From: Phenylobacterium sp.
GTDB taxonomy: Bacteria > Pseudomonadota > Alphaproteobacteria > Caulobacterales > Caulobacteraceae
Reading direction: 5' to 3'
Length of the DNA stretch: 64,000 bases
Assembly (NCBI RefSeq): GCF_019636135.1
Contig: NZ_JAHBYD010000007.1
Location: forward strand, 1-64,000
This document shows positions 52,437 through 62,179 of the stretch, piece by piece. The stretch's first letter is position 1. Every line of letters begins with the position of its first letter. Both the position numbers and the translations under genes were made by a program. The notes beneath the pieces are model-generated. The model saw only the letters and a list, made by a program, of their open reading frames with translations, ran no database searches and was not told the origin of the DNA.

Positions 52437-52868
52437 TTAAGCTGCCGTCCCCAGCGCCTTCTCCGTCGGCACCAGGCGCGCGCTGGCTGTGGCCCGCGCC
52501 ACCACCACGCCCGACAGGTCCGTCAGCTTGCCCTCCAGGAAGGCGATGCTCTTGCCGGCGTGGATCACCTGGCCCTCGCCGTAGAGCGCGCCGGGCCGCG
52601 CAGGCGCCAGGTAGCTCACGTGCATGTCGATGGTCGGCGTGAAGACCCGGCCCTCCCCGTAGATGAACATCGCCGGGCCCATGGTGTCGTCCAGCATGGC
52701 CGCCAGGAAGCCGCCCTGGATGAACCCCGCCGGGTTGGTGAACTCGGGCCGGGCCTCGAAGCGGATGCGGATCCAGCCGTCGGTGGGCCGCGCCTCCACG
52801 ATCTCCCAGCCCAGCAGCTCGGCGCAGGGCGGGCGGGGCAATCCATCGAGGGCGTGCGGGACGGGCAT
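52437..52868 (-). CDS. PaaI-family hotdog thioesterase
   Basis: 143 aa from ATG 52868 (PVPHALDGLPRPPCAELLGWEI). The hotdog core shows EFTNPAGFIQGGFLAAMLDDTMGPAMF, with the acidic residue of the PaaI-type active site, and DMHVSYLAPARPGALYGEG. Probably hydrolyses an acyl-CoA thioester. It is on the strand opposite to the dcw genes, between the phosphatase and the M28 peptidase, and is divergent from the latter. Confidence 0.87.
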   Translation of the reverse strand: MPVPHALDGLPRPPCAELLGWEIVEARPTDGWIRIRFEARPEFTNPAGFIQGGFLAAMLDDTMGPAMFIYGEGRVFTPTIDMHVSYLAPARPGALYGEGQVIHAGKSIAFLEGKLTDLSGVVVARATASARLVPTEKALGTAA

Positions 52869-52968
52869 GGGAGCTCCATTTCGTCTCCACATCCTGCCGA
52901 CATCCTGCTGACAGCATGGCGGCAGCAGCGGGGTTGACGCGACTCTCCGCCGGTGGGACCGCGGAGGC

Positions 52969-54366
52969 ATGCGCATTCTCCCCTCGATAGCTCTCGCCGC
53001 GGCGCTGGCCGCCGCCGTTCCGGCCGCCGCCGCGCCCTCGTCGGATATGGGCGACCTCTCCGCGGGGGCCGCCGCCGTGCGCGACAAGGCGCTGACCGAC
53101 TCCACCGCGTGGGACGTGACCGAGTCGCTGACCTCCGAGGTGGGCGCCCGGATGGTCGGGTCTCCGGCCATGACGCGGGCCAGGGACTGGGGCGTCGCCA
53201 AGCTGAAGGCGCTCGGCTTCGAGAACATCAGGGTCGAGCCCTTCGCCACGCCCGCCTGGTCGCGGGGGCCTGAGTCCGCCGAGGTGGTCGACCCGTGGCC
53301 GCAGAAGCTGGCGATCCTCGGCCTGGGCGGCTCGTCGCCCACGCCGGCCGGCGGCATCACCGCGCCGATCGCCGTGTTCCGCAGCTACCAGGCGATGCTG
53401 GACCAGCCGCCGGGCGCGCTCGCCGGCAAGATCGCCGTCGTCACCCAGGCCATGGGCCGCACCCAGGACGGCTCCAGCTACGGCGCCGTTGGCGTCCAGC
53501 GCCGCAGCGGCGCGGCCGAGGCGGCCCGGCGCGGCGCCATCGGCTACCTCGTCCGCTCGCTCTCCACCGACGACACCCGCCTGCCGCACACCGGCGCCGG
53601 GACGCCGGGCGGCATCCCGGCCGCGGCGCTGTCGCCGCCCGACGCCGAGTTGCTGGAGCGCCTCGCCGCCCGTGGCCAGCCGGTGACCGTGAAGCTCGAC
53701 ATGCAGTCGTCGGTGAACCCCGCCGCCCAGGCCTGGAACATCTCGGGCGAGATCCGCGGCGGGGAGAAGCCCGACGAGATCCTGATCGTCGGCGGCCACC
53801 TCGATAGCTGGGATCCCGGCACGGGCGCCATCGACGACGCGGCCGGCATCGCCATCGCCACAGCCTCGGCCAGGCTGGTGGCCCAGCAGGGCCGGCCGAA
53901 GCGCACCATCCGCGTCGTCATGTGGGGTTCGGAAGAGCAGGGCGGCTCGTCGGGCGCCTACCTCGCCGCCCACCGCGACGAGCTCGGCAAGATGGTCGTC
54001 GCCGGCGAGAGCGACGGCGGCGCCGGCCGCATCTGGAGCCTGAGCCTGCCGCGGATCGGGGCCGACCATCCGGCGATGACGGCGTTCAAGGCGTCCCTGC
54101 CCAGGCTGAACGTCACCGTCAGCCGCGCCGCGCCGTCCGGCGGCGGCGCGGACATCTCGGGGCTCATCGCCAACGGCGTCCCGTTCGTCGACTTCAACCA
54201 GGACATGAGCCGCTACTTCGACCTGCACCACTCGGCCGACGACACCCTCGACAAGATCGACCCGGCGGCGCTGGCCCAGAACGTGGCGGTCTGGGCGGCC
54301 TTCCTCTACACGGTCGCCAATTCCGACATCGACTTCCGGGCCAGGCCCGCGACGGAGGCCAAATGA
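52969..54366 (+). CDS. Secreted M28-family zinc aminopeptidase/carboxypeptidase
   Basis: 465 aa. A Sec signal peptide (residues 1-22, AAAA-P) leads a PA-like inserted domain and an M28 catalytic domain. Zinc ligands and catalytic residues appear in order: [19 protein letters not shown] (His, Asp), SEEQGG (catalytic Glu, Glu ligand), ESDGG (Asp) and DLHHSADDT (His). It should trim peptides in the periplasm. The stop overlaps the ddlB start as ATGA, so it is translationally coupled to a cell-wall gene even though it is not a standard dcw member. Confidence 0.92.
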   Translation: MRILPSIALAAALAAAVPAAAAPSSDMGDLSAGAAAVRDKALTDSTAWDVTESLTSEVGARMVGSPAMTRARDWGVAKLKALGFENIRVEPFATPAWSRGPESAEVVDPWPQKLAILGLGGSSPTPAGGITAPIAVFRSYQAMLDQPPGALAGKIAVVTQAMGRTQDGSSYGAVGVQRRSGAAEAARRGAIGYLVRSLSTDDTRLPHTGAGTPGGIPAAALSPPDAELLERLAARGQPVTVKLDMQSSVNPAAQAWNISGEIRGGEKPDEILIVGGHLDSWDPGTGAIDDAAGIAIATASARLVAQQGRPKRTIRVVMWGSEEQGGSSGAYLAAHRDELGKMVVAGESDGGAGRIWSLSLPRIGADHPAMTAFKASLPRLNVTVSRAAPSGGGADISGLIANGVPFVDFNQDMSRYFDLHHSADDTLDKIDPAALAQNVAVWAAFLYTVANSDIDFRARPATEAK

Positions 54367-55322
54367 GCCAGCCGCTTTCAGGACATCACGTCGCCTGCCT
54401 GATGGGCGGCCTCTCCTCCGAGCGTGAGGTCAGCCTCGTCTCCGGCCGCGCGTGCGCCGACGCGCTGGAGCGCCTGGGCGCCCGGGTCAGCCGCGTCGAC
54501 GCCGGCCGCGACCTGGCCCAGGTGCTGGCCAAGCTCCAGCCCGACGTCTGCTTCAACGCGCTGCACGGCGCCTGGGGCGAAGACGGCTGCGTCCAGGGCG
54601 TGCTGGAGACCCTGGGCGTGCCCTACACCCACTGCGGCGTGCTGGCCTCGGCGCTGGCCATGGACAAGGCCAAGGCCAAGGCGGTGCTGGCCGCGGCCGG
54701 GGTGGAAGTGCCTGGCGGCGGGCTCTTCGATCGCCACGCGGCGGCCCGCGACCACGTCATGCCGCCGCCCTATGTGGTGAAGCCGAACGCGGAGGGCTCC
54801 TCGGTCGGCGTCTTCCTCGTCTTCGACGGCGCGAATCGCCCGCCGCAGGAGATCGTCGCCCCCGGCTGGACCTTCGGCGAGGAGGTGATGATCGAGCCCT
54901 ACATCCGCGGCCTGGAGCTCGCCGTCGGCGTCATGGACGGCAAGGCCATGACCGTGACCGAAATCGTGCCGCGCACGGGCTTTTATGACTACGAGGCCAA
55001 GTACGGCGAGGGCGGCTCCGAGCACGTCGTGCCGGCGAGAATTCCGCCACACGCCATTGAGAAGGCGAAGAAACTCTCCGAGATGGCCCACGCCGCGCTG
55101 GGTTGCCGGGGCGTTACCAGGTCGGACCTTCGTTATGACGACATTAACGATGTTCTGGTCCTTCTGGAGGTCAACACCCAGCCGGGGATGACGCCCACCT
55201 CGCTCGTACCCGAGCAGGCCGCGGCGGGCGGGGTGGAGTTCGACCGGCTGGTGCTGTGGATCGTGGAGGACGCTTATGCCCGCGGCGGTGCGGGGGGGAT
55301 CGCGAGTCGCGAGCCGGGGTAA
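54363..55322 (+). CDS. ddlB: D-alanine:D-alanine ligase
   Basis: 319 aa from ATG 54363. [16 protein letters not shown] is the N-terminal signature, [11 protein letters not shown] the second, and [32 protein letters not shown] and [11 protein letters not shown] mark the ATP-grasp site with Mg ligands. Makes D-Ala-D-Ala used by MurF. It overlaps the M28 gene by 4 nt and ftsQ by 47 nt. Confidence 0.97.
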   Translation: MSQPLSGHHVACLMGGLSSEREVSLVSGRACADALERLGARVSRVDAGRDLAQVLAKLQPDVCFNALHGAWGEDGCVQGVLETLGVPYTHCGVLASALAMDKAKAKAVLAAAGVEVPGGGLFDRHAAARDHVMPPPYVVKPNAEGSSVGVFLVFDGANRPPQEIVAPGWTFGEEVMIEPYIRGLELAVGVMDGKAMTVTEIVPRTGFYDYEAKYGEGGSEHVVPARIPPHAIEKAKKLSEMAHAALGCRGVTRSDLRYDDINDVLVLLEVNTQPGMTPTSLVPEQAAAGGVEFDRLVLWIVEDAYARGGAGGIASREPG

Positions 55323-56175
55323 GAGCCCCGCAGCTCCCGCCAAGGCCCAGGCCCGGGCAAGGGGCGGGAAGCGGGCGGAGGCCAACGGGACGGCAAGGGT
55401 TTCTCCGAAGCAGATCCTGCTCATCGCCGCCGGCGTTCTCACCGCCGCGCTGGCCGCCACCCTGGCCACCGGCGGCCGCGGCCAGATGCTGGCGAGCGCG
55501 GTCGGGATGGGCGTCGACGGCAAGTTCGGCGAGGCGGGCTTCCGCCTGAAGACGGTCCACGTCCAGGGCGCGTCTGCGCTCGCCACCGCCGACATCGTCA
55601 AGGCCGCCGCGGTCTACAGGGACCAGCCGTTGCTGGGCCTGAACCTCGACGACCTCAAGGCCCGCGTCGAGCACGTCGGCTGGGTGAAGGAGGCCCGCGT
55701 CGTACGCCTCCTGCCCGACACCCTGATGATCGCGGTCAAGGAGCGCCGCCAGCTCGCCGTCTGGCAGCACGGCGGGCGCAGCGTCGTCATCGACGAGCAG
55801 GGCGAGGTGATCCGCGAGGCCGATCCGGCGCGCTTCGCCAGCCTGCCGCTGGTGGTCGGCGCCGGCGGCGCCCGGCACGCGGGCGAGATCCTGCCCGTCA
55901 TCGCCCAGCGGCCGAAGCTGATGGGCCGCCTGGAAGCCCTGGTCCGCGTCGACGACCGCCGCTGGGACCTGCGCCTCAAGGACGGCTCGCTGATCCAGCT
56001 CCCCGCCGTCGAGGAGGAGGCTGCGCTCCTCCAGCTCGAACAACTCGACCTGCGCTCGCGCATCCTCGAGCTCGGGTTCGAGCGCATCGACCTGCGCAAT
56101 CCCGACATGGTGGCGGTGCGGCCTCGCGCCGTCGTCCCCGCCGCGCCCGGCGTCCCCGTCGCCGAGGGCGTGTAA
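55276..56175 (+). CDS. ftsQ: Cell division protein FtsQ
   Basis: 299 aa. A basic, Ala/Arg-rich cytoplasmic tail (~42 residues) is followed by one membrane helix (about 45-65), then a POTRA domain ([51 protein letters not shown]) and the FtsQ beta domain. It bridges FtsL/FtsB to the divisome. The start lies within the 3' end of ddlB (47-nt overlap) with no obvious alternative downstream Met before the helix. Confidence 0.94.
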   Translation: MPAAVRGGSRVASRGKSPAAPAKAQARARGGKRAEANGTARVSPKQILLIAAGVLTAALAATLATGGRGQMLASAVGMGVDGKFGEAGFRLKTVHVQGASALATADIVKAAAVYRDQPLLGLNLDDLKARVEHVGWVKEARVVRLLPDTLMIAVKERRQLAVWQHGGRSVVIDEQGEVIREADPARFASLPLVVGAGGARHAGEILPVIAQRPKLMGRLEALVRVDDRRWDLRLKDGSLIQLPAVEEEAALLQLEQLDLRSRILELGFERIDLRNPDMVAVRPRAVVPAAPGVPVAEGV

Positions 56176-56204
56176 CGACCGTCATCCAGTAGAGCCGCCG
56201 CCCG

Positions 56205-57581
56205 ATGTTGAAGACGATGGACCGCCCCGAAGCCAAGGCCGCCGCGAAGAAGGCGGACAAGAAGGAGACCGCCCGCAAGGACGGGCGCGACGGCCTCAAG
56301 GCCGCGCTCGCGCCGCCCAGGCTGGTCGCCGCCGTCGACCTCGGCGCCGCCAAGGTGGCCTGCTTCATCATGAAGCCCGACGGGGTGCGGCGCGGCGATC
56401 GCACGCTCACCACCTGCGGCGTCGGCTACGTCCAGTCGCGCGGCATCCGCGGCGGCGCCATCGTCAACCTCGACGAGGCGTCGGCGGCCATCGCCCAGGC
56501 GGTCGAGCGCGCCGAGAACGTGGCCGGGGTCAACGTCCAGGGGGTCACCATCGCCACCGCCGGCGGCCAGCTCACCTCCAGCCGCGTGCAGGGCCGCGTC
56601 TCCATCGGCGCGCGCCCGATCTCGGACAACGACCTCGTGCGCGCCATCCAGAATGCGCTCGCCCAGATCAAGCTGCCGGGCCGCCGCGCCATCCACATCC
56701 TGCCTATCGCCTGGGCCGTGGACGGGCAGGGCGGCGTGCGCGACCCGCGCGCCATGTTCGGCAAGTGGCTGGGCGTCGAGCTGCTGGTCGTCTCGGTGGC
56801 CGAGACGGTCTTCAACACCCTGGGCGCCTGCGTCGAGCGCGCCCACCTCCAGCTCGAGGGCGTCGTCGCCGCCCCCTTCGTCTCGGCCATGGCCGCGCTG
56901 GAGGAGGACGAGATGGACCTGGGCTCGATCTGCATCGACATGGGCGGCGGCTCCACCTCGGCCTCGGTCTTCCGCGGCGGCTCCCTGGTCCACGTCGAGA
57001 CCGTGCCCGTGGGCGGCCAGCACGTGACCCAGGACATCGCCCGCGGCCTCTCCACCTCCATCGCCGGCGCCGAGCGCATCAAGACCCTGCACGGCAGCGC
57101 CATCGCCTCGGCCAACGAGGATCGTGAGATGATCGAGGCCCCGCCCCGCGGCGACGACCCCGGCGCGGGCCCGGTCGTCGCCCCGCGCAGCCTGCTGAAG
57201 GGCATCATCGCCCCGCGCGTCGAAGAGACCCTGGAACTCCTGCGCGACCGCCTGAAGGCCGCCGGCGCCCCGGTCGAGCCGGGCGCGGGCATCGTGCTGA
57301 CCGGCGGCGCCAGCCAGCTCGCCGGGGTCCGCGAGGTCGCCGTCCGCGTGTTCGACCGCCCGGTCCGCCTGGGCCGCCCCCGCCGCGTCCCCCACCTCGC
57401 CGACGCCGCGTCCGGCCCTGCCTTCACCGCCTGCGCCGGCATCCTGCACCGCGCCGCCTTCGGCCCCCGCGAGGCCGTGTCGACCAAGCAGCTCTCGTCG
57501 GCCAAGCTCCAGCGCGCCCCGCTGGACCCCCGCGCCAACCCTGTCGCCAAAGCCGCCGCCTGGCTCCGCGACAACCTCTGA
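56205..57581 (+). CDS. ftsA: Cell division ATPase FtsA
   Basis: 458 aa actin-like protein that tethers FtsZ to the membrane. After a Lys/Ala-rich N-terminal stretch, the ATP-binding phosphate-1 loop is AAVDLGAAKVACFI, phosphate-2 is CIDMGGGSTSASVF, and the adenosine motif is GIVLTGGASQLAGV. The C-terminal amphipathic helix is KAAAWLRDNL. It is normally followed directly by ftsZ; here about 3 kb of accessory genes lie between. Confidence 0.96.
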   Translation: MLKTMDRPEAKAAAKKADKKETARKDGRDGLKAALAPPRLVAAVDLGAAKVACFIMKPDGVRRGDRTLTTCGVGYVQSRGIRGGAIVNLDEASAAIAQAVERAENVAGVNVQGVTIATAGGQLTSSRVQGRVSIGARPISDNDLVRAIQNALAQIKLPGRRAIHILPIAWAVDGQGGVRDPRAMFGKWLGVELLVVSVAETVFNTLGACVERAHLQLEGVVAAPFVSAMAALEEDEMDLGSICIDMGGGSTSASVFRGGSLVHVETVPVGGQHVTQDIARGLSTSIAGAERIKTLHGSAIASANEDREMIEAPPRGDDPGAGPVVAPRSLLKGIIAPRVEETLELLRDRLKAAGAPVEPGAGIVLTGGASQLAGVREVAVRVFDRPVRLGRPRRVPHLADAASGPAFTACAGILHRAAFGPREAVSTKQLSSAKLQRAPLDPRANPVAKAAAWLRDNL

Positions 57582-57629
57582 GCTCCTCCGACGCCGCCCA
57601 TGGCCCACAGGTCTCGCGGATGTGGTAGA

Positions 57630-57653
57630 TTATGACTATGGTTATGGTCGTAA
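57630..57653. promoter_or_regulatory. Imperfect palindrome upstream of the second Phd/PIN pair
   Basis: TTATGAC and GTCGTAA arms (one mismatch) flank a 10-nt A/T-rich centre made of repeated TATGG units. It lies 14 nt before the antitoxin ATG and is the likely autoregulatory operator. Confidence 0.5.
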
Positions 57654-57666
57654 TTCGGAGGCCGCG

Positions 57667-57918
57667 ATGACGGTATACAGCGTAGCGGACGCCAAGAGCG
57701 GCCTGCCCCGCCTGATCGACCGCGCCCTGGAAGGCGAGGAGGTGATCATCTCCCGGCACGGCAAGGCGGTGGCCGAGCTGCGGCCGCTCACGCCCGCGTC
57801 ACGCAGGGCGCCGCCGGCCACCTACGCCTGGCTGAAGGCCCGCCGCCAGGGTCGCAAGGGCGTCGGCCTGAGCTCGGTGGAGCTGCTGCGCCAACTGTAC
57901 GAAGACGCCGAAGCGTGA
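57667..57918 (+). CDS. Phd/YefM-family antitoxin (between ftsA and ftsZ)
   Basis: 83 aa from ATG 57667 with a CGGAGG site upstream; a GTG further upstream lies in the operator palindrome. TVYSVADAKSGLPRLIDRALEGEEVIISRHGKAVAELRPL is a typical Phd/YefM N-terminal fold, with a basic linker and a short acidic C-terminal helix. The stop overlaps the toxin start (GTGA). Confidence 0.88.
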   Translation: MTVYSVADAKSGLPRLIDRALEGEEVIISRHGKAVAELRPLTPASRRAPPATYAWLKARRQGRKGVGLSSVELLRQLYEDAEA

Positions 57919-58352
57919 CCGCCTACCTCGACGCAAGCGCCATCCTGCCGACCCTCATCGAGGAGGCCGCGAGCCCCGCCGTCGATGCGTTCATCGCCGG
58001 CGCCGACGAGCGTCTCGTGATCAGCGAGTTCGCCGCCGCGGAGGTCGCCTCGGCGCTGTCGCGCCTGGTCCGGACCGGTACCCTGGAGCGGGACGATGCG
58101 GCGGCGCGGCTCGCCGACTTCGACGCCTGGCGCGCCGCCGCCGCGGACGGCCTCGACCTGCAGGCCTCGGACGTCCGGCTCGCCAGCGTCTTCGTCCGGC
58201 GCTTCGACCTCATGCTACGCGCCCCGGACGCCCTCCACGCCGCGGCATGCCGGCGCGAAGACCTGCTGCTGGTGACGATGGACAGGCGACTGGCCAAGGC
58301 CGCCGAGGACCTGGGCGTCCGCACCCGCCTTCTGGCCGCCGACGCGGGTTAG
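57915..58352 (+). CDS. PIN-domain ribonuclease toxin (between ftsA and ftsZ)
   Basis: 145 aa from GTG 57915. PIN active-site acids appear in TAYLDASAILP, SEFAAAEVASAL, LRAPDALHAAAC and LLVTMDRRLAKAA. It is a VapC-type toxin paired with the Phd antitoxin. A functional toxin in this place would tie toxin dosage to a region transcribed through ftsA, though the pair should have its own promoter. Confidence 0.88.
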   Translation: MTAYLDASAILPTLIEEAASPAVDAFIAGADERLVISEFAAAEVASALSRLVRTGTLERDDAAARLADFDAWRAAAADGLDLQASDVRLASVFVRRFDLMLRAPDALHAAACRREDLLLVTMDRRLAKAAEDLGVRTRLLAADAG

Positions 58353-58459
58353 GCGGCGACACCTCGGCGCCGGATCGCCGCGCCGGCGCCGACGAAGCCA
58401 AGCAGCATCAGCCGACGCGCGCCGATCCGCCCTTCGCGCGGTGGCGCCATCCCGGGCGG

Positions 58460-59257
58460 ATGGGCTATCTGCGGCGCATGGATCTGCTGCACATACGCAC
58501 CTCGGGCGGCGTCTTCGGCTTCGTGGGCCAGGTGCATACCGGCCGCCGCCGGCCGGCGCTGGTGGCGATCAACGGGGCCTTTCCGACCAAGGACCACCTG
58601 CACGACCTCGTCACCGAATTCCGGGGCGTCAACGTGCTCGTCGCCTATATGCCCGGGATGGGTCCGCCCTGGAGCGCGTTCACCGAATCCGACCCCGGAG
58701 GGCCGACCTTGCCGGGCATGACCCAGGGCCTGGGCGAGGCGATCCAGCGCCTGGTGGGCGACTGCCCGCTGGTGGTGTTCGGCTCGTCGACCGGAAACCT
58801 GCTGGCGCTCGGCCTCACGCTCCCGACGGTCACCCGCGTGATCGCCAGCGAGCCGTTCTTCCGCACCGGGCGCCTGGAACCCTTCATCGCCTTCGCCCGC
58901 CAATGCCTGGCCGAACTCCCGCCGGGCACCGGCGAGGAGGCTTTCCTCGCGACGCTGTTCGGCATCCACGCCGACGGCCGCCTGGAGGACCGGGACTACC
59001 GCCATCTCGCGGCCGGCATCGGCGTCCCCACCGACGTCGTCGTCGGAGCGCGGCTCGACGGCTGGCGCGGCGAGGGGGCGGCCTGGCCGTCGCTGACCTC
59101 GGCGGAAGACCGCGCGCTGCTGCAGGCCAACCCGAACGTGACCCTCCACGTCGTGGGCGAGCGGACGGGCCATACGGTCGCCGTCTCAGGCGCCGGGAAG
59201 GAACTGGTGCGCCAGCTCATCTACAAGGGCCTGGTCGAGGCCTCGGCGCGGTGCTGA
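58460..59257 (+). CDS. Alpha/beta-hydrolase-like protein
   Basis: 265 aa from ATG 58460 (259 aa from ATG 58478). VGQVHTGRRRPALVAINGAFPTK resembles the first strands of an alpha/beta-hydrolase, and VVFGSSTGNLLALGLTL carries a GxSxG-like nucleophile elbow (G-S-S-T-G). A late His is in ERTGHTVAVSG, the right place for the catalytic His. No signal peptide or membrane segment. I do not recognise the exact family. It lies between the PIN toxin and the convergent luciferase-like gene. Confidence 0.65.
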   Translation: MGYLRRMDLLHIRTSGGVFGFVGQVHTGRRRPALVAINGAFPTKDHLHDLVTEFRGVNVLVAYMPGMGPPWSAFTESDPGGPTLPGMTQGLGEAIQRLVGDCPLVVFGSSTGNLLALGLTLPTVTRVIASEPFFRTGRLEPFIAFARQCLAELPPGTGEEAFLATLFGIHADGRLEDRDYRHLAAGIGVPTDVVVGARLDGWRGEGAAWPSLTSAEDRALLQANPNVTLHVVGERTGHTVAVSGAGKELVRQLIYKGLVEASARC

Positions 59258-59279
59258 CGCCGGCGGCGCGGCGACTTCG

Positions 59280-60281
59280 CTATGCCGACGCCAGAGCGTC
59301 GCGCGCCGCGCTCGCGATCTCCAGCGAGCGGATGCGCCGGGCCTGGTCGAAGATCTGCGCGGTGACGATGATCTCGTCCGGGCGGTGGTCGGCCACGAAC
59401 CGCGCCAGCCCGGCGCGCACGGTCTCCGGCCCGCCCACCACGGCCTTGGAGAGCGGCGAGCCGGCCGCCACCGTGGCGGCCAGACGCCCGTCCGCGTCGT
59501 CGATCGGCGGGGGCAGCGGCCCGGGCTGGCCCCGGTGCAGGTTCACGAACGCCTGCTGCAACGAGGTGAACAGGAACCGCGCCTCCGCGTCGGTCTCGCC
59601 CGCCACCAGGTTCAGCCCCAGCATCAGGTGCGGCCGCTCGCCGTAGGGCGAGGGCGCGAACTGCCGCCGGTAGATCCCGGCCGCCTCGTCCAGCATCGCC
59701 GGCGCGAAGTGCGAGGCGAAGGCGAACGGCAGGCCCAGCGCCGCGGCCAGTTGCGCGCCGTAGAGGCTCGACCCCAGGATCCACACGGGCACCTTCGAGC
59801 CGCTGCCCGGAACCGCGCGCACCGCCTGGCCGGGCTGTGGGTCGTCCAGCAACGCTATCAGCTCCAGCACGTCCTGAGGGAACTGGTCCACGCCGCCGGC
59901 CAGGTTGCGCCGCAGCGCCCGCGCCGTGATCTGGTCCGTCCCCGGCGCGCGGCCCACGCCCAGGTCCACCCGCCCGGGATACAGCGCCTCCAGCGTGCCG
60001 AACTGCTCGGCGATGATCAGCGGCGCGTGGTTGGGCAGCATCACCCCGCCCGCGCCCAGCCGGATCGTCTCGGTCCCGTCGCCCACGAAGGCCAGCGCCG
60101 TCGACGTCGCCGCGCTCGCGATCCCGGTCATGTTGTGGTGCTCGGCCAGCCAGTAGCGCCGGAAGCCCAGCCGCTCGGCCGCCCGCGCCAGCTCGCGGCT
60201 CGCGCGCAGCGACTGACCGGGGCCGCCGCCCTGCACGATGGGCGAAAGGTCGAGAACGGAAAGCGGGATCATGCGCGCCAT
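59280..60281 (-). CDS. LLM-class flavin-dependent oxidoreductase (luciferase-like)
   Basis: 333 aa from ATG 60281 (MARMIPLSV); ATG 60272 gives 330 aa. The first half reads [44 protein letters not shown], diagnostic of the MsnO8-type LLM group, followed by [39 protein letters not shown]. The C terminus [28 protein letters not shown] is also typical. Probably a flavin-dependent monooxygenase of unknown substrate. It reads away from ftsZ and shares with it a 300-bp divergent promoter region. Confidence 0.9.
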   Translation of the reverse strand: MARMIPLSVLDLSPIVQGGGPGQSLRASRELARAAERLGFRRYWLAEHHNMTGIASAATSTALAFVGDGTETIRLGAGGVMLPNHAPLIIAEQFGTLEALYPGRVDLGVGRAPGTDQITARALRRNLAGGVDQFPQDVLELIALLDDPQPGQAVRAVPGSGSKVPVWILGSSLYGAQLAAALGLPFAFASHFAPAMLDEAAGIYRRQFAPSPYGERPHLMLGLNLVAGETDAEARFLFTSLQQAFVNLHRGQPGPLPPPIDDADGRLAATVAAGSPLSKAVVGGPETVRAGLARFVADHRPDEIIVTAQIFDQARRIRSLEIASAARDALASA

Positions 60282-60386
60282 ATAGGACGCCGCCCGCGCC
60301 TCTCCCAGGCGCGATCGGGTGAGGCGGCGGGCGGACTTGACGCTCGCCACGGCGGGGCCGGGTCAGTCGGACGCGGCGTTACTGTT

Positions 60387-60513
60387 GATTCGCGGGACGT
60401 TCCTTGGTGGGACCCTGGAAAATCCTGTTCGGCAAAGCTCGATCGGCTTCCGACTCAATGTATGCGGTTAACACTCGATTAAGGGTGTCGGCGCGTACTT
60501 AACGCATCGTTAC
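60387..60513 (+). promoter_or_regulatory. ftsZ: ftsZ promoter region: CtrA sites and GANTC methylation sites
   Basis: TTAA-N7-TTAA occurs exactly at 60468-60482, a full CtrA binding site; a second, TTAA-N7-TTAC, is at 60499-60513. GANTC (CcrM) sites lie at 60387-60391 (GATTC) and 60452-60456 (GACTC). In Caulobacter CtrA represses ftsZ and GANTC state with GcrA activates it, so this layout predicts the same cell-cycle control. The whole divergent region runs from 60282 to 60583 and I see no gene in it. Confidence 0.75.
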
Positions 60514-60583
60514 CTCCGGGTGCGCCGGGCGAGGGGTGTCAGGCGCGCTAGACCGCAAAAATTGGGGAAGGACGAAGCGTCCC

Positions 60584-62080
60584 ATGACCATCTCTCTGTC
60601 CGCGCCGAAGGCCACCGAGCTGAAGCCCCGGATCGTCGTGTTCGGTATCGGCGGCGCCGGTGGCAACGCGGTCAACAACATGATCGAGGCGGGCCTCGAG
60701 GGCGTCGAGTTCGTGGTCGGCAACACCGACGCCCAGCAGCTCCAGTTCGCCAAGACCGAGCGGCGCATCCAGCTCGGCGTGCAGGTGACGCAGGGGCTGG
60801 GCGCCGGCGCGCACCCGGAAGTCGGCATGAGCGCGGCCGAGGAGAGCATTCCGGAGATCGGCGAGCACCTGGACGGCGCGCACATGGTGTTCATCACCGC
60901 CGGCATGGGCGGCGGCACCGGCACCGGCGCGGCCCCGATCATCGCCAAGTGCGCCCGCGAGCGCGGCATCCTGACCGTGGGCGTGGTCACCAAGCCCTTC
61001 CACTTCGAAGGCCGCCACCGCATGCGCCTGGCCGACGCCGGCATCAGCGAGCTGCAGCGCTACGTCGACACCCTGATCGTCATCCCGAACCAGAATCTGT
61101 TCCGCGTGGCCAACGAGCGGACGACCTTCGCCGAGGCCTTCGGCATGGCCGACCAGGTCCTGCATTCGGGCGTGCGCTCGATCACCGACCTGATGGTGCT
61201 GCCGGGCCTGATCAACCTCGACTTCGCCGACGTCCGCACGGTGATGACCGAGATGGGCAAGGCGATGATGGGCACGGGCGAGGCCACGGGCGAGGACCGC
61301 GCCCTGATGGCCGCCCAGAACGCCATCCAGAACCCGCTGCTGGACGAGGTTTCGCTGAAGGGCGCCAAGGCCGTGCTGGTGAACGTCACCGGCGGCCTCG
61401 ACATGACCCTGCTGGAGGTCGACGAGGCGGCCAACGCCATCTCGGAGCAGGTCGACCCGGAGGCCAACATCATCTTCGGCGCCGCGTTCGACCCGACGCT
61501 CGAAGGCAAGGTCCGGGTCTCGGTGGTGGCCACCGGCATGGACGGCGCCTCCATCGCCGCCATCGAACCCAAGATCGAACGCCGCTCGCTGCAGGTCGAG
61601 CCCCTGCGCGCATCGGTGACGCCGAAGGCTGAACCGGCCCTCGAAGACGCCCCCGCTCTGGAGCCGGCCGCCGCGGTGGCCGCCTTCGAGGCCGAGCTGA
61701 CCCGCGAGGAAGAGCAGCCCGACATCTTCGCAGCGCCCGTGGCTGCGGAGGTGTCGCCCGCCGCCGCGCCTGTGACCCGGATCGTCGATCCGGCCGCGGC
61801 GGAGGAGGGTGACGACGCGCCGCTGTTCGCCGAGCCGGTCTTCGAAGCCCGCAAGCCTCGCGGCGGGTTCCTGTCGATCTTCGGCGGCCGGCCGCGCTAC
61901 GACGCCCCGACCCCGGCGCCGCTGGCCCGTGACGCGGCCCCGCCCGCGCCGCGTCCGGTCGCCACGCCGGCGCCGGTCCGCGGCGGCGCCCAGCCGCTGG
62001 AGGCCCAGGCGCCCGAGGATGTCGCGGACCAGAACGAGGATCTGGAGATTCCGTCCTTCCTGCGGCGGCTGGCCAACTAG
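60584..62080 (+). CDS. ftsZ: Cell division GTPase FtsZ
   Basis: 498 aa from ATG 60584 (GGGGAAGGACG upstream); the upstream in-frame extension has no similarity. The tubulin signature GGGTGTG is at 109-115, the T7 loop NLDFADV at 211-217, and the C-terminal conserved peptide [10 protein letters not shown] is at 489-498, used for FtsA and other partners. The linker (about residues 325-480) is long and Ala/Pro/Glu-rich, as in Caulobacter FtsZ. It polymerises into the Z-ring. It has its own cell-cycle promoter region and is separated from ftsA. Confidence 0.98.
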   Translation: MTISLSAPKATELKPRIVVFGIGGAGGNAVNNMIEAGLEGVEFVVGNTDAQQLQFAKTERRIQLGVQVTQGLGAGAHPEVGMSAAEESIPEIGEHLDGAHMVFITAGMGGGTGTGAAPIIAKCARERGILTVGVVTKPFHFEGRHRMRLADAGISELQRYVDTLIVIPNQNLFRVANERTTFAEAFGMADQVLHSGVRSITDLMVLPGLINLDFADVRTVMTEMGKAMMGTGEATGEDRALMAAQNAIQNPLLDEVSLKGAKAVLVNVTGGLDMTLLEVDEAANAISEQVDPEANIIFGAAFDPTLEGKVRVSVVATGMDGASIAAIEPKIERRSLQVEPLRASVTPKAEPALEDAPALEPAAAVAAFEAELTREEEQPDIFAAPVAAEVSPAAAPVTRIVDPAAAEEGDDAPLFAEPVFEARKPRGGFLSIFGGRPRYDAPTPAPLARDAAPPAPRPVATPAPVRGGAQPLEAQAPEDVADQNEDLEIPSFLRRLAN

Positions 62081-62146
62081 CGCCGTTATCGGGGTCGGAA
62101 AAACTCCACGAAATCGTCACCCCGCGGCGTGACCCGGACTGCTAGA

Positions 62147-62174
62147 ACCTCCCGGAGCCCACCTCCGGGAGGTT
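62147..62174 (+). terminator. 12-bp hairpin after ftsZ, overlapping the next gene's RBS
   Basis: AACCTCCCGGAG and CTCCGGGAGGTT pair perfectly around a 4-nt loop, followed by TTTCC. It is a plausible terminator for ftsZ, though the U-run is short. The 3' arm contains GGGAGG, the ribosome binding site of the 72-aa gene that follows, so the hairpin would also hide that site. Confidence 0.6.
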
Positions 62175-62179
62175 TCCAT

